This document shows positions 26,407-35,985 of a stretch of 64,000 bases of DNA, in pieces. The first letter of the stretch is position 1; every line of letters starts with the position of its first letter. The notes beneath the pieces were generated by a model. The model did no database searches. It worked only from the letters and a program-made list of their open reading frames with translations, and had not been told where the DNA came from. Both the position numbers and the translations under genes were made by a program. This DNA is from an uncultured Clostridia bacterium (GTDB lineage Bacteria; Bacillota; Clostridia; TANB77; CAG-508), in contig CAOMRW010000005.1 of assembly GCA_948485625.1 (NCBI GenBank), positions 25,920 through 89,919 on the forward strand, given 5' to 3'.

Positions 26407-27144
26407 ATGGATAAAAAAGACATAGATTTAAGATATTATGCTAAAGTTCATTCAATAGAATCTTTTGGAACTGTTGATGGTCCTGGAATAAGATTTGTAT
26501 TGTTTTTACAAGGTTGTCATTTAAAATGTAAGTATTGTCATAATCGTGATACATGGGATATAAATGGTGGTGAATATAAATCTTTAGATGATATTTTTGA
26601 TAAAATAATTAAATATAAAAATTATATTTCCCCAAATGGTGGTGTAACTGTTACTGGTGGAGAACCGCTGTTGCAAGTAAAGTTTTTAATTGAGTTATTT
26701 GAGAAATTGAAAAATGAAAATATTCATACTTGTATAGATACTTCTGGTATGGTTTCTTTAACTGATGATATTAAGTATTTACTTTCTCTTACAGATTTAG
26801 TATTGTTAGATATTAAACATATAAATACTGAAAAGTGTAAAGGTTTGGTTGGATTTAATAATGAAAAGGAATTAAATTTTGCAAGATATTTGAGTGATAA
26901 TGGTATTCATATGTGGATTAGACAGGTTATTATTCCTGGATATACTGACAATGAAGAAGATTTAATAAAGTTAAGAAATTTTATTTCTACTATAAATACT
27001 GTTGATAAAGTTGAGATTCTTCCTTATCATGATATGGGTAAATATAAATGGAAAAAGCTTTGTCTTAATTATGAATTAGAAAATGTTAGACCTGCAAATA
27101 ATGAAGATATTAAAAGAGCAAAAAAAATTCTAGGGATTTCCTAG
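26407..27144 (+). CDS. pflA: Pyruvate formate-lyase activating enzyme (radical SAM)
   Basis: 245 residues with TTAGGAG upstream. The radical-SAM motif CHLKCKYCHN (CxxxCxxC) is at about residues 34-43, and GGVTVTGGEPLLQ follows. It uses SAM and a 4Fe-4S cluster to abstract hydrogen from the glycine of PflB. The stop codon lies inside the terminator hairpin. Confidence 0.96.
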   Translation: MDKKDIDLRYYAKVHSIESFGTVDGPGIRFVLFLQGCHLKCKYCHNRDTWDINGGEYKSLDDIFDKIIKYKNYISPNGGVTVTGGEPLLQVKFLIELFEKLKNENIHTCIDTSGMVSLTDDIKYLLSLTDLVLLDIKHINTEKCKGLVGFNNEKELNFARYLSDNGIHMWIRQVIIPGYTDNEEDLIKLRNFISTINTVDKVEILPYHDMGKYKWKKLCLNYELENVRPANNEDIKRAKKILGIS

Positions 27145-27151
27145 AATTTTT
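27123..27151. terminator. Terminator after pflA, overlapping both convergent gene ends
   Basis: Arms 27123-27134 and 27140-27151 (AAAAATTCTAGG) pair over 12 bp with a 5-base loop, followed by T-rich sequence. It includes the last codons and stop of pflA and the end of the convergent ATPase gene. Confidence 0.75.
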
Positions 27152-28340
27152 TATTTATTTAATAACCAGTCTAATACATATATTTGCTTTATTCCATTAT
27201 GAGACATTATAGCTTCATCATCCATTGTTAATAGATATTTCGGATTATGGTCTGATATAGTGTCTAATGGCAATAGTTCTCTTTTTAATGTTTGCTCATC
27301 TCTTGCAGAATAACACACTTGATAATATTCCTCCCCATTTTCTCCTATTGCTATAAAATCAACTTCAGAATCTCCATTTTTGCCAACATATACTTGGTAT
27401 CCTCTTCTTAGTAATTCTAAATAAACTACATTTTCAAGTATATGTCCAGCATCTACTGGTTTATCTCCAAGTAAATAGTATCTAAGTCCTATATCACAAA
27501 CATAATATTTATAACCACTTGATAAATACTGTTTTCCTTTTATATCATACCTTTCTGCTTTATATAAAACAAAACTATCTAATAATGATTGTAAATAGCT
27601 ATCAACAGTATGAACCGATATTCCTCTTCCTGCAGAAGTCATTGAATTAGCAATCTTGGTTGTAGAACATAAATTTCCTATGTTATCAAACATAAATCTA
27701 GTTACACTATTTAACATTGGTATATCTATATTTCTTTTTCTTTCAGCTATATCTTTTAATATTATAGAATTATATATACTCTCTAGATAAAAGTTCCTAT
27801 CTTTTTTGTCTTCAAAATTAAGAGCATAAGGAAATGAACTATTTGCAATATAATTTCTATATTTTTTTGTAAATCTGTTTCACCAACATATGATGTATAT
27901 TCTTTAAATGATAATGGCATCATCTTTATTTCTATATATCTACCTGAAAGTAATGTAGCTAATTCTCCTGATAATAAATATGCATTTGAACCAGTTATAT
28001 ATAAATCTACATTCTTTTTTATATACAAGCTATCACACGCTTTTTGAAATTCTGGTACATTTTGTACTTCATCTATAAATATATAATTATTTTTATTTGG
28101 ATTAAGTCTTTCCTCTATATAATCATATAGCTTTAAGTAATTATCTAAATCACTATAATTTCTATCTTCCAAATTTATTCTAATTATTTGGTTTTCTTCT
28201 ATTCCTTGTTCTTTTAGGTAATCACAGTATAAATCAAACAATGTTGTTTTACCACATCTTCTTATCCCTGTTATAACTTTTATTAAATCTTTATCTTTAA
28301 ATCTAATAAGAGTATCTAAATATTCTGGTCTCTGTATCAT
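27151..28340 (-). CDS. AAA ATPase with DUF4143 domain, reading frame broken in an A7 run
   Basis: The N-terminal part (28340-27783 frame) has Walker A GIRRCGKTTLFDLY and Walker B YIFIDEVQNV, and the C-terminal part (ending 27151) has the DUF4143 nuclease-like region with YQVYVGKNGDSEVDFIA. They are in different frames. One added A in the A7 run at 27862-27868 (coding strand) joins them into one 396-residue protein of normal family length. The site resembles a slippery A AAA AAA heptamer, so -1 slippage or transcriptional slippage is possible; a replication or sequencing error is equally possible. It is not the CGG type. These ATPases are common in Firmicutes and of unclear role. Confidence 0.8.
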
Positions 28341-28465
28341 AATATCACCTCTAGATAAATTATATATTATTTTTTTACAGCTGTCAAATTTTGTGCATTG
28401 CAGTGCACAAAACTACATTTTTAGACATATTTATGCATTCATTTTCTTTTTAGTAAAAATAAAGA

Positions 28466-28535
28466 AGATTTTAGGAATTTCCTAAAATCTATTAATAATA
28501 GGAAAATGCCAATAGGCATTACACTCATTGGCATT
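28466..28535. terminator. Tandem hairpins after the replication-relaxation-like gene
   Basis: First hairpin AGATTTTAGG/CCTAAAATCT at 28466-28490. Second AATGCCAAT/ATTGGCATT at 28505-28513 and 28527-28535. They lie between two minus-strand genes, just past the stop of the upstream one. Confidence 0.55.
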
Positions 28536-28541
28536 AACACA

Positions 28542-29475
28542 TTACCCTATTAATTTAAGCTCAACATTTTCCATTTTATATTTACCATCAACTAATTTAA
28601 ATTCTACTAAAGTATTTGATAATGTTTCTTCGTTTTGTCTCAAGTCAGTTGTGAATAGGAATTTAATTTGTGGTATTTCTAATTTATTTGTTATCATTTC
28701 TCTGAAACATTCTGCCATGTGTTTTTCATCTTCACATACAAATATTAATTGTGGTATTCCTGAGAATCCTGAATCTCCTGGTATAAAGTTTTCATAGAAG
28801 TCTTTGTATAAATTCATTTTTTCTATTAATTTCTTTTCCCAGTCTTGTTCTCTTCTGAATACTTCAAATAAAAATTGTATTGATTTATTATTTTTTGTAA
28901 GTTTTACTGAACCACCTGTTGCTTTAAATACTTTTCCTAATGTTTTTGCTGTTATTGCTGGTTTAACAACATATCTTTCAAATGCTTTTACTTTTCTTAA
29001 ATATGCTATTAATACTTGGTTTCCTGCTAATCTCTTTTTAATCATTGGAACTGGTTTTGTATTGTCTGATGGTTGCCATTTACATTCTATTTCTTTAGAT
29101 GTTAATAAATATTTTCCCATTTTCTCTAAACAGTATATTCTATATATTCCTTTTCCTTCATCAGATGTAAAATAATATCTTGTTAATATTTTAGATTTTA
29201 CTAATGCATCTAATTTATTATTTAATTTATCTTGTGATTTTGGATCAATTCCTTTTATTTCTAGCATTTGGTATAGTTGTCTTGATGTTATAAATTCAAA
29301 TTCATTTACTAAGTCTAGTATAGCAAAATGTATATCTGTAATATGTCCTATATTTATCTTATGTACGATTTGGTTCATTGATACATAACCGGTCTTTACC
29401 GTCAAATGTTTTTATTTCTCCTTCTCTTATTGCAAATGGTGATACTTGTGCTTTTATTTCATTATCATTAACCAT
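28542..29475 (-). CDS. Replication-relaxation-like protein (apparent +1 frameshift at CGG, 29389-29391)
   Basis: From the ATG at 29475 (GGAGGAAT upstream) the zero frame reads VNDNEIKAQVSPFAIREGE... to GKD, then CGG TTA TGT and soon stops. Skipping the C gives GKDGYVSMNQIVHKI and an uninterrupted 310-residue protein ending at 28542. A winged-helix-like segment 'HFAILDLVNEFEFITSRQLY' near residue 50 and the general layout resemble replication-relaxation proteins of conjugative elements; I hold this family call loosely. A later in-frame GTG/ATG start would bypass the shift but has no ribosome-binding site and would drop the conserved-looking N-terminus. Confidence 0.65.
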
Positions 29476-29536
29476 TTTTATTCCTCCTTCTTGTAAATGT
29501 TATATACATTTACATATAATAAATTTATAACTAATT

Positions 29537-30307
29537 TTATATAACTATTAATTTAATTTTCTTTTTGTCATAGTCAATCTTTTTTATGTATATTTCAATC
29601 TTTTCACCATAGTTTAGCCCTTCTTTATATTCCGCCATTCCTACTAAATTAGGTGTTAGTTCTATAAAAATTCCATTTTTATTTTTTTCTGTTTCTCTAA
29701 CTATCCCCTTTGTCTTTGTCCCTGCTGTATAGTTTTGTACATTTTCTTCCCATGTTCCTAATGTTTCTTTATAAGACAAATTAATTCTTCCTGTATCTCT
29801 ATCTATAGATTTTACCACAATATTTAGTTTTTGTCCAATTTTTATTCTTTCAAATGGTGATTTTATTCTTGCAACTGACAAATCTTCAATATGGGCTAGT
29901 CCTACAATTCCTCCTCCAATATCTATAAAAGCTCCATATTTTGTAATATTTTTTACTATTCCATTTAATGTTTGTCCTACTTTTAGTTCATTTTTTATAG
30001 AGTCTATAACATCTTTTTGTGCTTCTTTTCTAGATAATATTAGATTTCCTTTTTCTTCGCCTTTTACTTTAAACTGTACATATTTATGTACTTTTCCAAT
30101 ACATAAATTAGTTTTTGGTAGTCCATTTTCGTCTATATTAATTGCTTCTACTTCTTTTCTAGGTATAATTCCTTTTTTTCCGTTATCTAATTTTACATAT
30201 AAATTGTAATTCTCATCACATTTTTCTACAATTCCTTGTAAAATCCCTTTTGATTCAGTTATTGTTTCATTTTTCCATCCTTCTGGAAAGAATTTAAATG
30301 TATTCAT
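29537..30307 (-). CDS. S1-domain RNA-binding protein
   Basis: 256 residues. At least two clear S1 OB-folds: about 108-180 ('LKVGQTLNGIVKNITKYGAF', with GLAHIEDLS) and a weaker one at about 190-256. The N-terminal 90 residues form a third, more divergent S1-like unit ('GIVEKCDENYNLYVKLDNGK'). Proteins like this bind RNA or ribosomes. It is downstream of rluB with a 43-base gap, suggesting a translation-related operon. Confidence 0.85.
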   Translation of the reverse strand: MNTFKFFPEGWKNETITESKGILQGIVEKCDENYNLYVKLDNGKKGIIPRKEVEAINIDENGLPKTNLCIGKVHKYVQFKVKGEEKGNLILSRKEAQKDVIDSIKNELKVGQTLNGIVKNITKYGAFIDIGGGIVGLAHIEDLSVARIKSPFERIKIGQKLNIVVKSIDRDTGRINLSYKETLGTWEENVQNYTAGTKTKGIVRETEKNKNGIFIELTPNLVGMAEYKEGLNYGEKIEIYIKKIDYDKKKIKLIVI

Positions 30308-30350
30308 TTATTTCTCCTTTGTTTTCTTTTAGAAACTTTTATATAGTTTT

Positions 30351-31067
30351 CTATTTTATCAGTTTTTCTATTTCGTAATTTTTTAAATATCTCCAGTTTC
30401 CAAGTTTTAAGTCTTTTACTCCAATATCTCCTATTTTACTTCTATGAAGGGCAATAACTTTGCTTCCTATAGCTTCACACATCTTTCTAACTTGTCTATT
30501 TTTTCCTTCATGAATTGTTATTTCTAATCTTGATATATTTTTTTCTTTATCAGTTTTTAATATTTTTACTTTTGCTGGTCTTGTAGTATAATCTTCGATT
30601 TCTACTCCTTCTCTTAGTTTTTCTACTGCTTGGTTTTCTATTATTCCACTTAAAGTAACTGTGTATGTTTTTGTAATTTCATGTTTTGGATGTGTAACTT
30701 TATATACAAAATCTCCATCATTTGTAAGTATAATTGCTCCTGATGTATACATATCTAGTCTTCCGACTGGTACAATTCTTTCTTTTATCTTTATTAAGTC
30801 TAATACTGTATCTCTATTAAATTGGTCTTTTGCTGTTGTTACATATCCAATTGGTTTATTTAATAATATATATATTAATTTTTCTGTATTTTTCACTTGT
30901 TTTCCACAATATGTTATTTTATCCACAGTTGGATTTATTTTTGTTCCAAGTTCCTTAATTACTTCTCCATTTACAGCGATTTTTCCTTCTAATATCAATT
31001 CTTCGCATTTTCTTCTTGATGCTAGTCCATTATTTGCTAAGTATTTTTGCAATCTTATCTCTTCCAA
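30351..31067 (-). CDS. rluB: RsuA/RluB-family pseudouridine synthase
   Basis: 238 residues. N-terminal S4 domain ('RLQKYLANNGLASRRKCEEL') and catalytic motif GRLDMYTSGAIILTNDG, with the aspartate in RLD. The ending 'EGKNRQVRKMCEAIGSKVIA' is the family KNRQVRRM motif. In most Firmicutes the enzyme with this layout modifies 23S rRNA helix 89 (RluB), but an RsuA role cannot be excluded. Confidence 0.88.
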   Translation of the reverse strand: MEEIRLQKYLANNGLASRRKCEELILEGKIAVNGEVIKELGTKINPTVDKITYCGKQVKNTEKLIYILLNKPIGYVTTAKDQFNRDTVLDLIKIKERIVPVGRLDMYTSGAIILTNDGDFVYKVTHPKHEITKTYTVTLSGIIENQAVEKLREGVEIEDYTTRPAKVKILKTDKEKNISRLEITIHEGKNRQVRKMCEAIGSKVIALHRSKIGDIGVKDLKLGNWRYLKNYEIEKLIK

Positions 31068-31080
31068 TGCTTTTTCCTTT

Positions 31081-31770
31081 CTATTCTTTTAATTTTTCAT
31101 CTATAAATTTAATACAATTTTTAAAATTTTCTATTAGTTCTTCTTTTTTAAATATTATATAATTATCCTCATATTTATCTTCATTTTCATTTCTTTGAAT
31201 CATATTTTGAATAAATATAATTGTATTTTCTATATCTTCTTTTGTAAATTTGAATTCTTTTAGTTCTTCACTATATTTTGTGATGTTGTTACTATAATAT
31301 GGGATTACTATTTTTTCATTATTTTTTAAATATTTTGTAAAATTACTAAAGTCTTGCTGTTTTATTTTTACTGCGTCATTCCAATGTACAATTTCTGTTT
31401 TTCCATTATTTAGTTTAATTTTAATTAAATCTTTTTCTTTATCGAATTTTTCAAAATAATTTTTATATGTATAATCATTCCAAAAATAATCTGTTAATAA
31501 ATGACAATAGTATCCTTTTATAATTGGATTTTTCATTTTTTCTTTATATTCATTTTTAAATTTATATATATTTGGTAATGGGATAGTAATTCCATTTATT
31601 GTTTTAATATGTGGATAATGTGTTTGATAATCTGTAATAATTTTAGATACTTTTTTAACATTGTGTCCTTCTAAAATATCTGGCATAATATTAGCAAATA
31701 TAAATTCATTTTTCTCACATTCTTGTTTTATTTTGTTAGCTGTTACCAAATGCGTAATCCATGATGGCAT
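31081..31770 (-). CDS. Zinc-dependent phospholipase C-like protein
   Basis: 229 residues. The start MPSWITHLVTANKIKQ and the pattern of histidines and aspartates (WITH, PDILEGH, HYPHIK, GYYCHLLTDYFWND) match the zinc-dependent phospholipase C-like hydrolase family found in Firmicutes. Substrate unknown. It is between rluD and rluB and separated from each by about 13 bases, so it is part of the same transcript. Confidence 0.7.
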   Translation of the reverse strand: MPSWITHLVTANKIKQECEKNEFIFANIMPDILEGHNVKKVSKIITDYQTHYPHIKTINGITIPLPNIYKFKNEYKEKMKNPIIKGYYCHLLTDYFWNDYTYKNYFEKFDKEKDLIKIKLNNGKTEIVHWNDAVKIKQQDFSNFTKYLKNNEKIVIPYYSNNITKYSEELKEFKFTKEDIENTIIFIQNMIQRNENEDKYEDNYIIFKKEELIENFKNCIKFIDEKLKE

Positions 31771-31783
31771 AATTATACTCCTG

Positions 31784-32711
31784 TTAATTTTTATTTTTTA
31801 ATTCTTTTATTATATTTTCAAAGTATTCTGGCAATGGTGCTTCTATAAACATTTCTTTTTCTGTAATTGGGTGTTTGAATTTTAAACTTTTTGCATGTAA
31901 ACATTGCCCTTGTATATTCCATTCGTTTTTCCCATTTGAATATACAGTATCTCCAACAATAGGATATCCTATTTGTGTTAGATGTACTCTTATTTGATGC
32001 GTTCTTCCTGTTTCTATTTTTACTTCTAAAAGGCTATATTTATTAAATCTTTCTATAGTTTTAAAATGTGTAATTGCATTTTTTCCATCTTTAATTACTG
32101 CCATTTTTTTTCTATCTTTTGGGCTTCTTCCGAATTGGCATATTTATTGTTGCTTCATTTTCTTTGACATATCCTTTTACTAAAGCTATATATGTTTTCT
32201 CTACTTCATGATTTTTTATTTGCTCACTTAAGTTTATATGTGCTTTATCGTTTTTTGCTATCATTATAACTCCTGATGTGTCTTTATCTAGTCTATGTAC
32301 TATCCCTGGTCTTATTTCTCCACCTATTCCAGATAATGATTCTTTGCAAATTGCCATTATGGCATTTACTAGTGTTCCATCTGGATTTCCATTTGCTGGA
32401 TGAACTACGATTCCTTTTGGTTTATTTACAACTATTATGTCTTTATCTTCATATAAAATGTCGATTGGTATATCTTGGGCTTGTAATGAAATTTCTTTTG
32501 GTTTTTCATCTTCTATAGTAATTTCATCGTTTTCTTGTATTTTATATGATACTTTTGTCTTTTTTCCATTTATTAATATTTTTTCATTTTCTATTAGTCT
32601 TTGTATATTAGTTCTAGAAAATTCTGTGTTTATTGCTAAATATGCATCTATTCTTTTTCCAATATCTATTTGCTTAACATGTATTGTTTTAAATTCTATT
32701 TTATTTTCCAT
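31784..32711 (-). CDS. rluD: RluA/RluD-family pseudouridine synthase (apparent +1 frameshift at CGG, 32130-32132)
   Basis: S4 domain (about 15-75) and catalytic motif GIVHRLDKDTSGVIMIAK (about residue 138) are in the first frame, which then reads MPI-RKKPKR and stops at 32112. Skipping one C before GGA gives MPIGRSPKDRKKMAVI, exactly the conserved hinge of this family, and continues through 'EVKIETGRTHQIRVHLTQIG' to 31784, total 308 residues. The glycine at the shift is conserved in the family. The enzyme makes pseudouridines in 23S rRNA. Downstream genes follow closely. Confidence 0.88.
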
Positions 32712-32746
32712 TATGATTTGCTCCGTTCATTGCATTTTTCAATAAT

Positions 32747-34456
32747 TTATATTTCTTTTAATCTTTCATAAATAATAAAATTATCATCTGAATATAGCTC
32801 TTTATATTTATTATCTTTTGTTTTTGTAATTATCATATTTGTTTTTGATTTTTTACTAATAATAAAATGTGTTATTTCATATTTTTCAAATGTGTCTTCA
32901 TAGAATTTAGATATTGATGATGTATTTATGAAATCTGAGAATATATCTTCATCTTCATTTCCACTAAATTCTGGTGCATATAAGTCTGCTCTTGAGTCTA
33001 TAAATACTGGTATTCCTCTAAATAACATATAACTTCCATAATTATATTCATTATAAAACTTTGCAGTAGTTAAGTCTATATTTTCTAATATATAATCACA
33101 TGCTTCTACTGGATATGAGTTGCTATTAACATAGTTATCATTAAGTTTTGGTTTTATTGAATCAAAGCTTAATAGTGCCATTAAAAGTGTTACTGAAATT
33201 ATAACTCCAATGTTTTTTGATGCTTTTTCTGCTTCTTCTATTCCATTTTTTGTATATCTTTTTATTAAATCTATAATTATTCTTGTGAATATTACTGCTC
33301 CTATTAATGCAAACATTGATTGTTGTCTTCTAGTTGATAACATTAAATAACATAATCCTGAAATCATAAATAAATCTGATAATTTTATTTTTGCTTTTGT
33401 GAATATTAATATTGATAAAAGTATAATTAGCATGCACATTGTATCTTTTGAATTTATTAATGTCATTGGTAAGTGTTCACTAATATTTTGTGTTGTATTT
33501 CCTTGCATAGTTTTGTATAAATATGTGTATGGTGTATCTCCTATTGGAGTTAATAATCCTGCTAGTGCACATATTATCATTATTATAATTAAAAATTTCA
33601 CATTTTTATTTCTTTTTATTATTATTTTATATGGGTTTCTTTTTTCTTTATCTCTTTTTATTTTTATTTTTGATACTGTATTTTCTATTTCTTCAAGTTT
33701 TAATTGTATTTTTTGTAGTTTTTCTATATCTATTTTTCTTTTGTTTCCTATTTTAATTTTTGTTTTTAATACAAATATTTTGATTTTTCTGTAAATAATT
33801 GTATCTGCAATTATTGCTATAAAGTATTCTGCTATATATGGTAAGAATAATACAAAGAAAAATGGCCATGTTGCTGTATGTAAATTAGCAATTAGTATTG
33901 AAATTGCTATAAGTAATATTCCATATATTGCTTTTCTGTTTTCTATAAATTTTTCTATACAGAATAGTTCCCATATAAATAATATAAATGTTACTAGTTG
34001 TGCTCTTGCTGTAATGTAGTCTTGTAAAACATATAGTGTTCCTATTGTTATTATAAATGATATTGATTTTACTTTAGTTAATCTTGAAGTAACTAAAAAT
34101 ATTGATATTCCTAATACTGCTGATAAAATGCATGTTGTTATATATATTCCTTTAAACCCTGCTATAGAATATATTAAATATGTACATAAGTCATATAACC
34201 AATGTGGATATGTATAACTTAAGTTTTCGTGCCATGAAAAATGGTCCATCATATCTATTCCAGATTCTTTTATAAGTTCTCCTATTTTGATTGTATAATA
34301 TGTATCATTTTGAAATGTTACTGGTGTTATGCATATACATAAGATTGTTATTAATATAATTGCTACAATTGTAAAATTTACATTTATCTTTTTTCTTGTT
34401 TTTTTATTATCTTTTTTTTCATTAATTTTATTTTTGCTTTTTATTTCTTTTTCCAT
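32747..34456 (-). CDS. Polytopic membrane protein, possible GT-C-type glycosyltransferase
   Basis: 569 residues with roughly ten membrane helices after a lysine-rich N-terminus. A luminal segment near residues 60-85 ('ESGIDMMDHFSWHENLSYTY', then PHWL) and the C-terminal soluble segment with PVFIDSRADLYAPEF resemble bacterial integral membrane proteins annotated as GT-C or O-antigen-like transferases; I cannot assign a reaction. A charged cytoplasmic insert (about 240-290, K/R/E-rich) is unusual. Upstream lies an AT-rich gap with a CRISPR-like cluster. Confidence 0.6.
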   Translation of the reverse strand: MEKEIKSKNKINEKKDNKKTRKKINVNFTIVAIILITILCICITPVTFQNDTYYTIKIGELIKESGIDMMDHFSWHENLSYTYPHWLYDLCTYLIYSIAGFKGIYITTCILSAVLGISIFLVTSRLTKVKSISFIITIGTLYVLQDYITARAQLVTFILFIWELFCIEKFIENRKAIYGILLIAISILIANLHTATWPFFFVLFLPYIAEYFIAIIADTIIYRKIKIFVLKTKIKIGNKRKIDIEKLQKIQLKLEEIENTVSKIKIKRDKEKRNPYKIIIKRNKNVKFLIIIMIICALAGLLTPIGDTPYTYLYKTMQGNTTQNISEHLPMTLINSKDTMCMLIILLSILIFTKAKIKLSDLFMISGLCYLMLSTRRQQSMFALIGAVIFTRIIIDLIKRYTKNGIEEAEKASKNIGVIISVTLLMALLSFDSIKPKLNDNYVNSNSYPVEACDYILENIDLTTAKFYNEYNYGSYMLFRGIPVFIDSRADLYAPEFSGNEDEDIFSDFINTSSISKFYEDTFEKYEITHFIISKKSKTNMIITKTKDNKYKELYSDDNFIIYERLKEI

Positions 34457-34716
34457 TTTGTTTTTACCTCTCTTCTAATTTTAACAAATTATATCAAATA
34501 AAAATGAAAAAAGCTACTTTATTTAAAATTTTGGATACAAAAATATTAATATTTTTTTAATGTATATTTAATATTTTATTTTTATGGTATAATTGTTTTA
34601 TATTTTTTGATAAGGTTTAAAATTTTTTAATTTAATTGTATTTATATACTGATAATTTAGTTATATTAGAATATTAAATTGTATATGTTGTTTGTTTTGA
34701 TAAGCATATAGATATT
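34457..34716. other. AT-rich leader-like stretch with a promoter-like motif
   Basis: About 260 bases without genes. TATGGTATAAT at 34583-34593 is an extended -10 element; the -35 is weak. It precedes the repeat cluster and could be a leader-like promoter for it or unrelated. Confidence 0.4.
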
Positions 34717-34927
34717 GATAGTACTATAAATAAACTAGAATATAAAGTTACTTAAAGCTCTAATTGTCATTTTTTGAGAAGATATTAATTTAAATAGACT
34801 AGAATATAAAGCGTTTACCTACTTTGCTACACATCTGCGAAGGACTAATATTAATTTAAATAGACTAGAATATAAAAGTGTTTGATACAAAATTACCCTT
34901 TTTCCATGGTACATATTAATCTAAATA
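34717..34927. CRISPR. Short degenerate CRISPR-like repeat cluster, no cas genes
   Basis: Two near-identical 30-base repeats (34781-34810 and 34847-34876, GATATTAATTTAAATAGACT then AGAATATAAA, one difference) are flanked by a diverged copy at 34717-34746 (four differences) and a partial copy at 34912-34927. The three intervals are 34, 36 and 35 bases and unrelated to each other; the middle one is noticeably more GC-rich. Repeat length and 64-66 base period fit a CRISPR, and the GAATATAAA ending resembles clostridial type I-B repeats ending in GGAATGTAAAT. No cas gene is within the window. It could be a relic or mini-array. Confidence 0.55.
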
Positions 34928-34968
34928 AAAGTTGCCAAAAGGGAGTTTCCTTTTGGCAACTTTTATTT
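34923..34968 (-). terminator. Terminator of ssb
   Basis: Arms 34923-34942 and 34949-34968 form a perfect 20-bp stem (AAATAAAAGTTGCCAAAAGG) with a 6-base loop. The stem begins within the ssb stop codon and its far end overlaps the last degenerate CRISPR-like repeat. Confidence 0.85.
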
Positions 34969-35668
34969 ATACAGCTTGTTGATTTTCATCTTCATTAATT
35001 TCTGTTGTATCAATTTCTTCAACTACTTCTAGACTTCCAATTGATACTTCATAAGCTACTCTATTTTCAACTGTTCCATCTTCATGTTTCTTTTCATACA
35101 TTCTTGATTGAACTCTTCCTACTATTCTTACTTTTGTTCCTACTTCTAAGTTTTGGCAGAATCTTGCATTTCTTCCCCATGCTATTGTTGGGATATAATC
35201 TGATTTATTATATGCTCTATTTACTGCTAATAATATATCTGCTATTTCTCTTCCAAATGGTGTTTGTCTATATATTGGTTTTTTGCATATATACCCTACT
35301 AAGACAACTTCATTTGTTATAATATCTTTTTTTACAATTTCATTTTCTTCTTCTTCATTATTTTCTTCAACTTCGATAACATCTTTAGCAAATACTGTTA
35401 GTATTAGTCTATTTTTTTCATTATCATAACTGTTGTATGACCTAAATTGTCCTTTTACTAATAAGCTTTTACCTTGTGTTAACATTTCATCTGTTATTAT
35501 TCTTTCTGAAACTGTTATTGGTATAATATCTGCGTTTCCACTTAATCTTGCTATTTCTAAGTTAAATACATAAAAGCTTTCTCCATATATTTCATGGCTG
35601 AATTTTTTTTCTCCTGTAACTTTTCCAACTAATGTTAAATAGTTGTTTTCTAAATAATTTGTATCCAA
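34967..35668 (-). CDS. Single-stranded DNA-binding protein with two tandem OB-folds
   Basis: 233 residues. OB-fold 1 spans about 10-105 ('NYLTLVGKVTGEKKFSHEIY') and OB-fold 2 about 120-215 ('NEVVLVGYICKKPIYRQTPF' with 'AWGRNARFCQNLEVGTKVRI'), followed by a short acidic tail. The second fold resembles standard SSB most closely. Standard SSBs have one OB-fold per chain, so this is a two-domain variant known from some Clostridia. It is a separate transcription unit; its role alongside a canonical ssb elsewhere in the genome is unknown. Confidence 0.78.
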   Translation of the reverse strand: MDTNYLENNYLTLVGKVTGEKKFSHEIYGESFYVFNLEIARLSGNADIIPITVSERIITDEMLTQGKSLLVKGQFRSYNSYDNEKNRLILTVFAKDVIEVEENNEEEENEIVKKDIITNEVVLVGYICKKPIYRQTPFGREIADILLAVNRAYNKSDYIPTIAWGRNARFCQNLEVGTKVRIVGRVQSRMYEKKHEDGTVENRVAYEVSIGSLEVVEEIDTTEINEDENQQAV

Positions 35669-35985
35669 TTTTTTTCCTCCCTATTTTATATTTGTATACA
35701 AAACTACTTTTTTATTTGTAATTTTGTATAAGTTATCTGCAGTTTTCTTTTTACAGCTAACTTAATCAATTGTACATTTATCTTTTTGCTTTCTCTTTTT
35801 ATTACATTTTTTATTATACATCATTTTTTTGGTTTTGTCTACATAAAAAGTTAAATTTATTTAAAAAATGTAGTTTTTTCCAATTATCTCATTTATTATT
35901 TTTATATAATTATGTACATTCTTTAAATTTTTATACATTTTTTATCTTATTGATAAACTCTTTTTATCTGTGTTTAAAATTTCTT
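35669..35985. other. Intergenic region, nothing recognised
   Basis: About 315 bases of very AT-rich sequence between ssb and the deacetylase gene, which end and begin on the same strand. No convincing gene. It should hold the ssb promoter and the deacetylase terminator. Confidence 0.4.

Noticed and set aside
27862..27868. ATPase break as an eighth CGG-type frameshift
   Set aside because: The lesion is in an A7 run and no CGG is present; it is a different kind of event.
34717..34927. Plain tandem repeat explanation for the CRISPR-like cluster
   Set aside because: Intervals between repeats are unrelated to each other in sequence and nearly constant in length, which is unlike simple duplication; still kept at moderate confidence.
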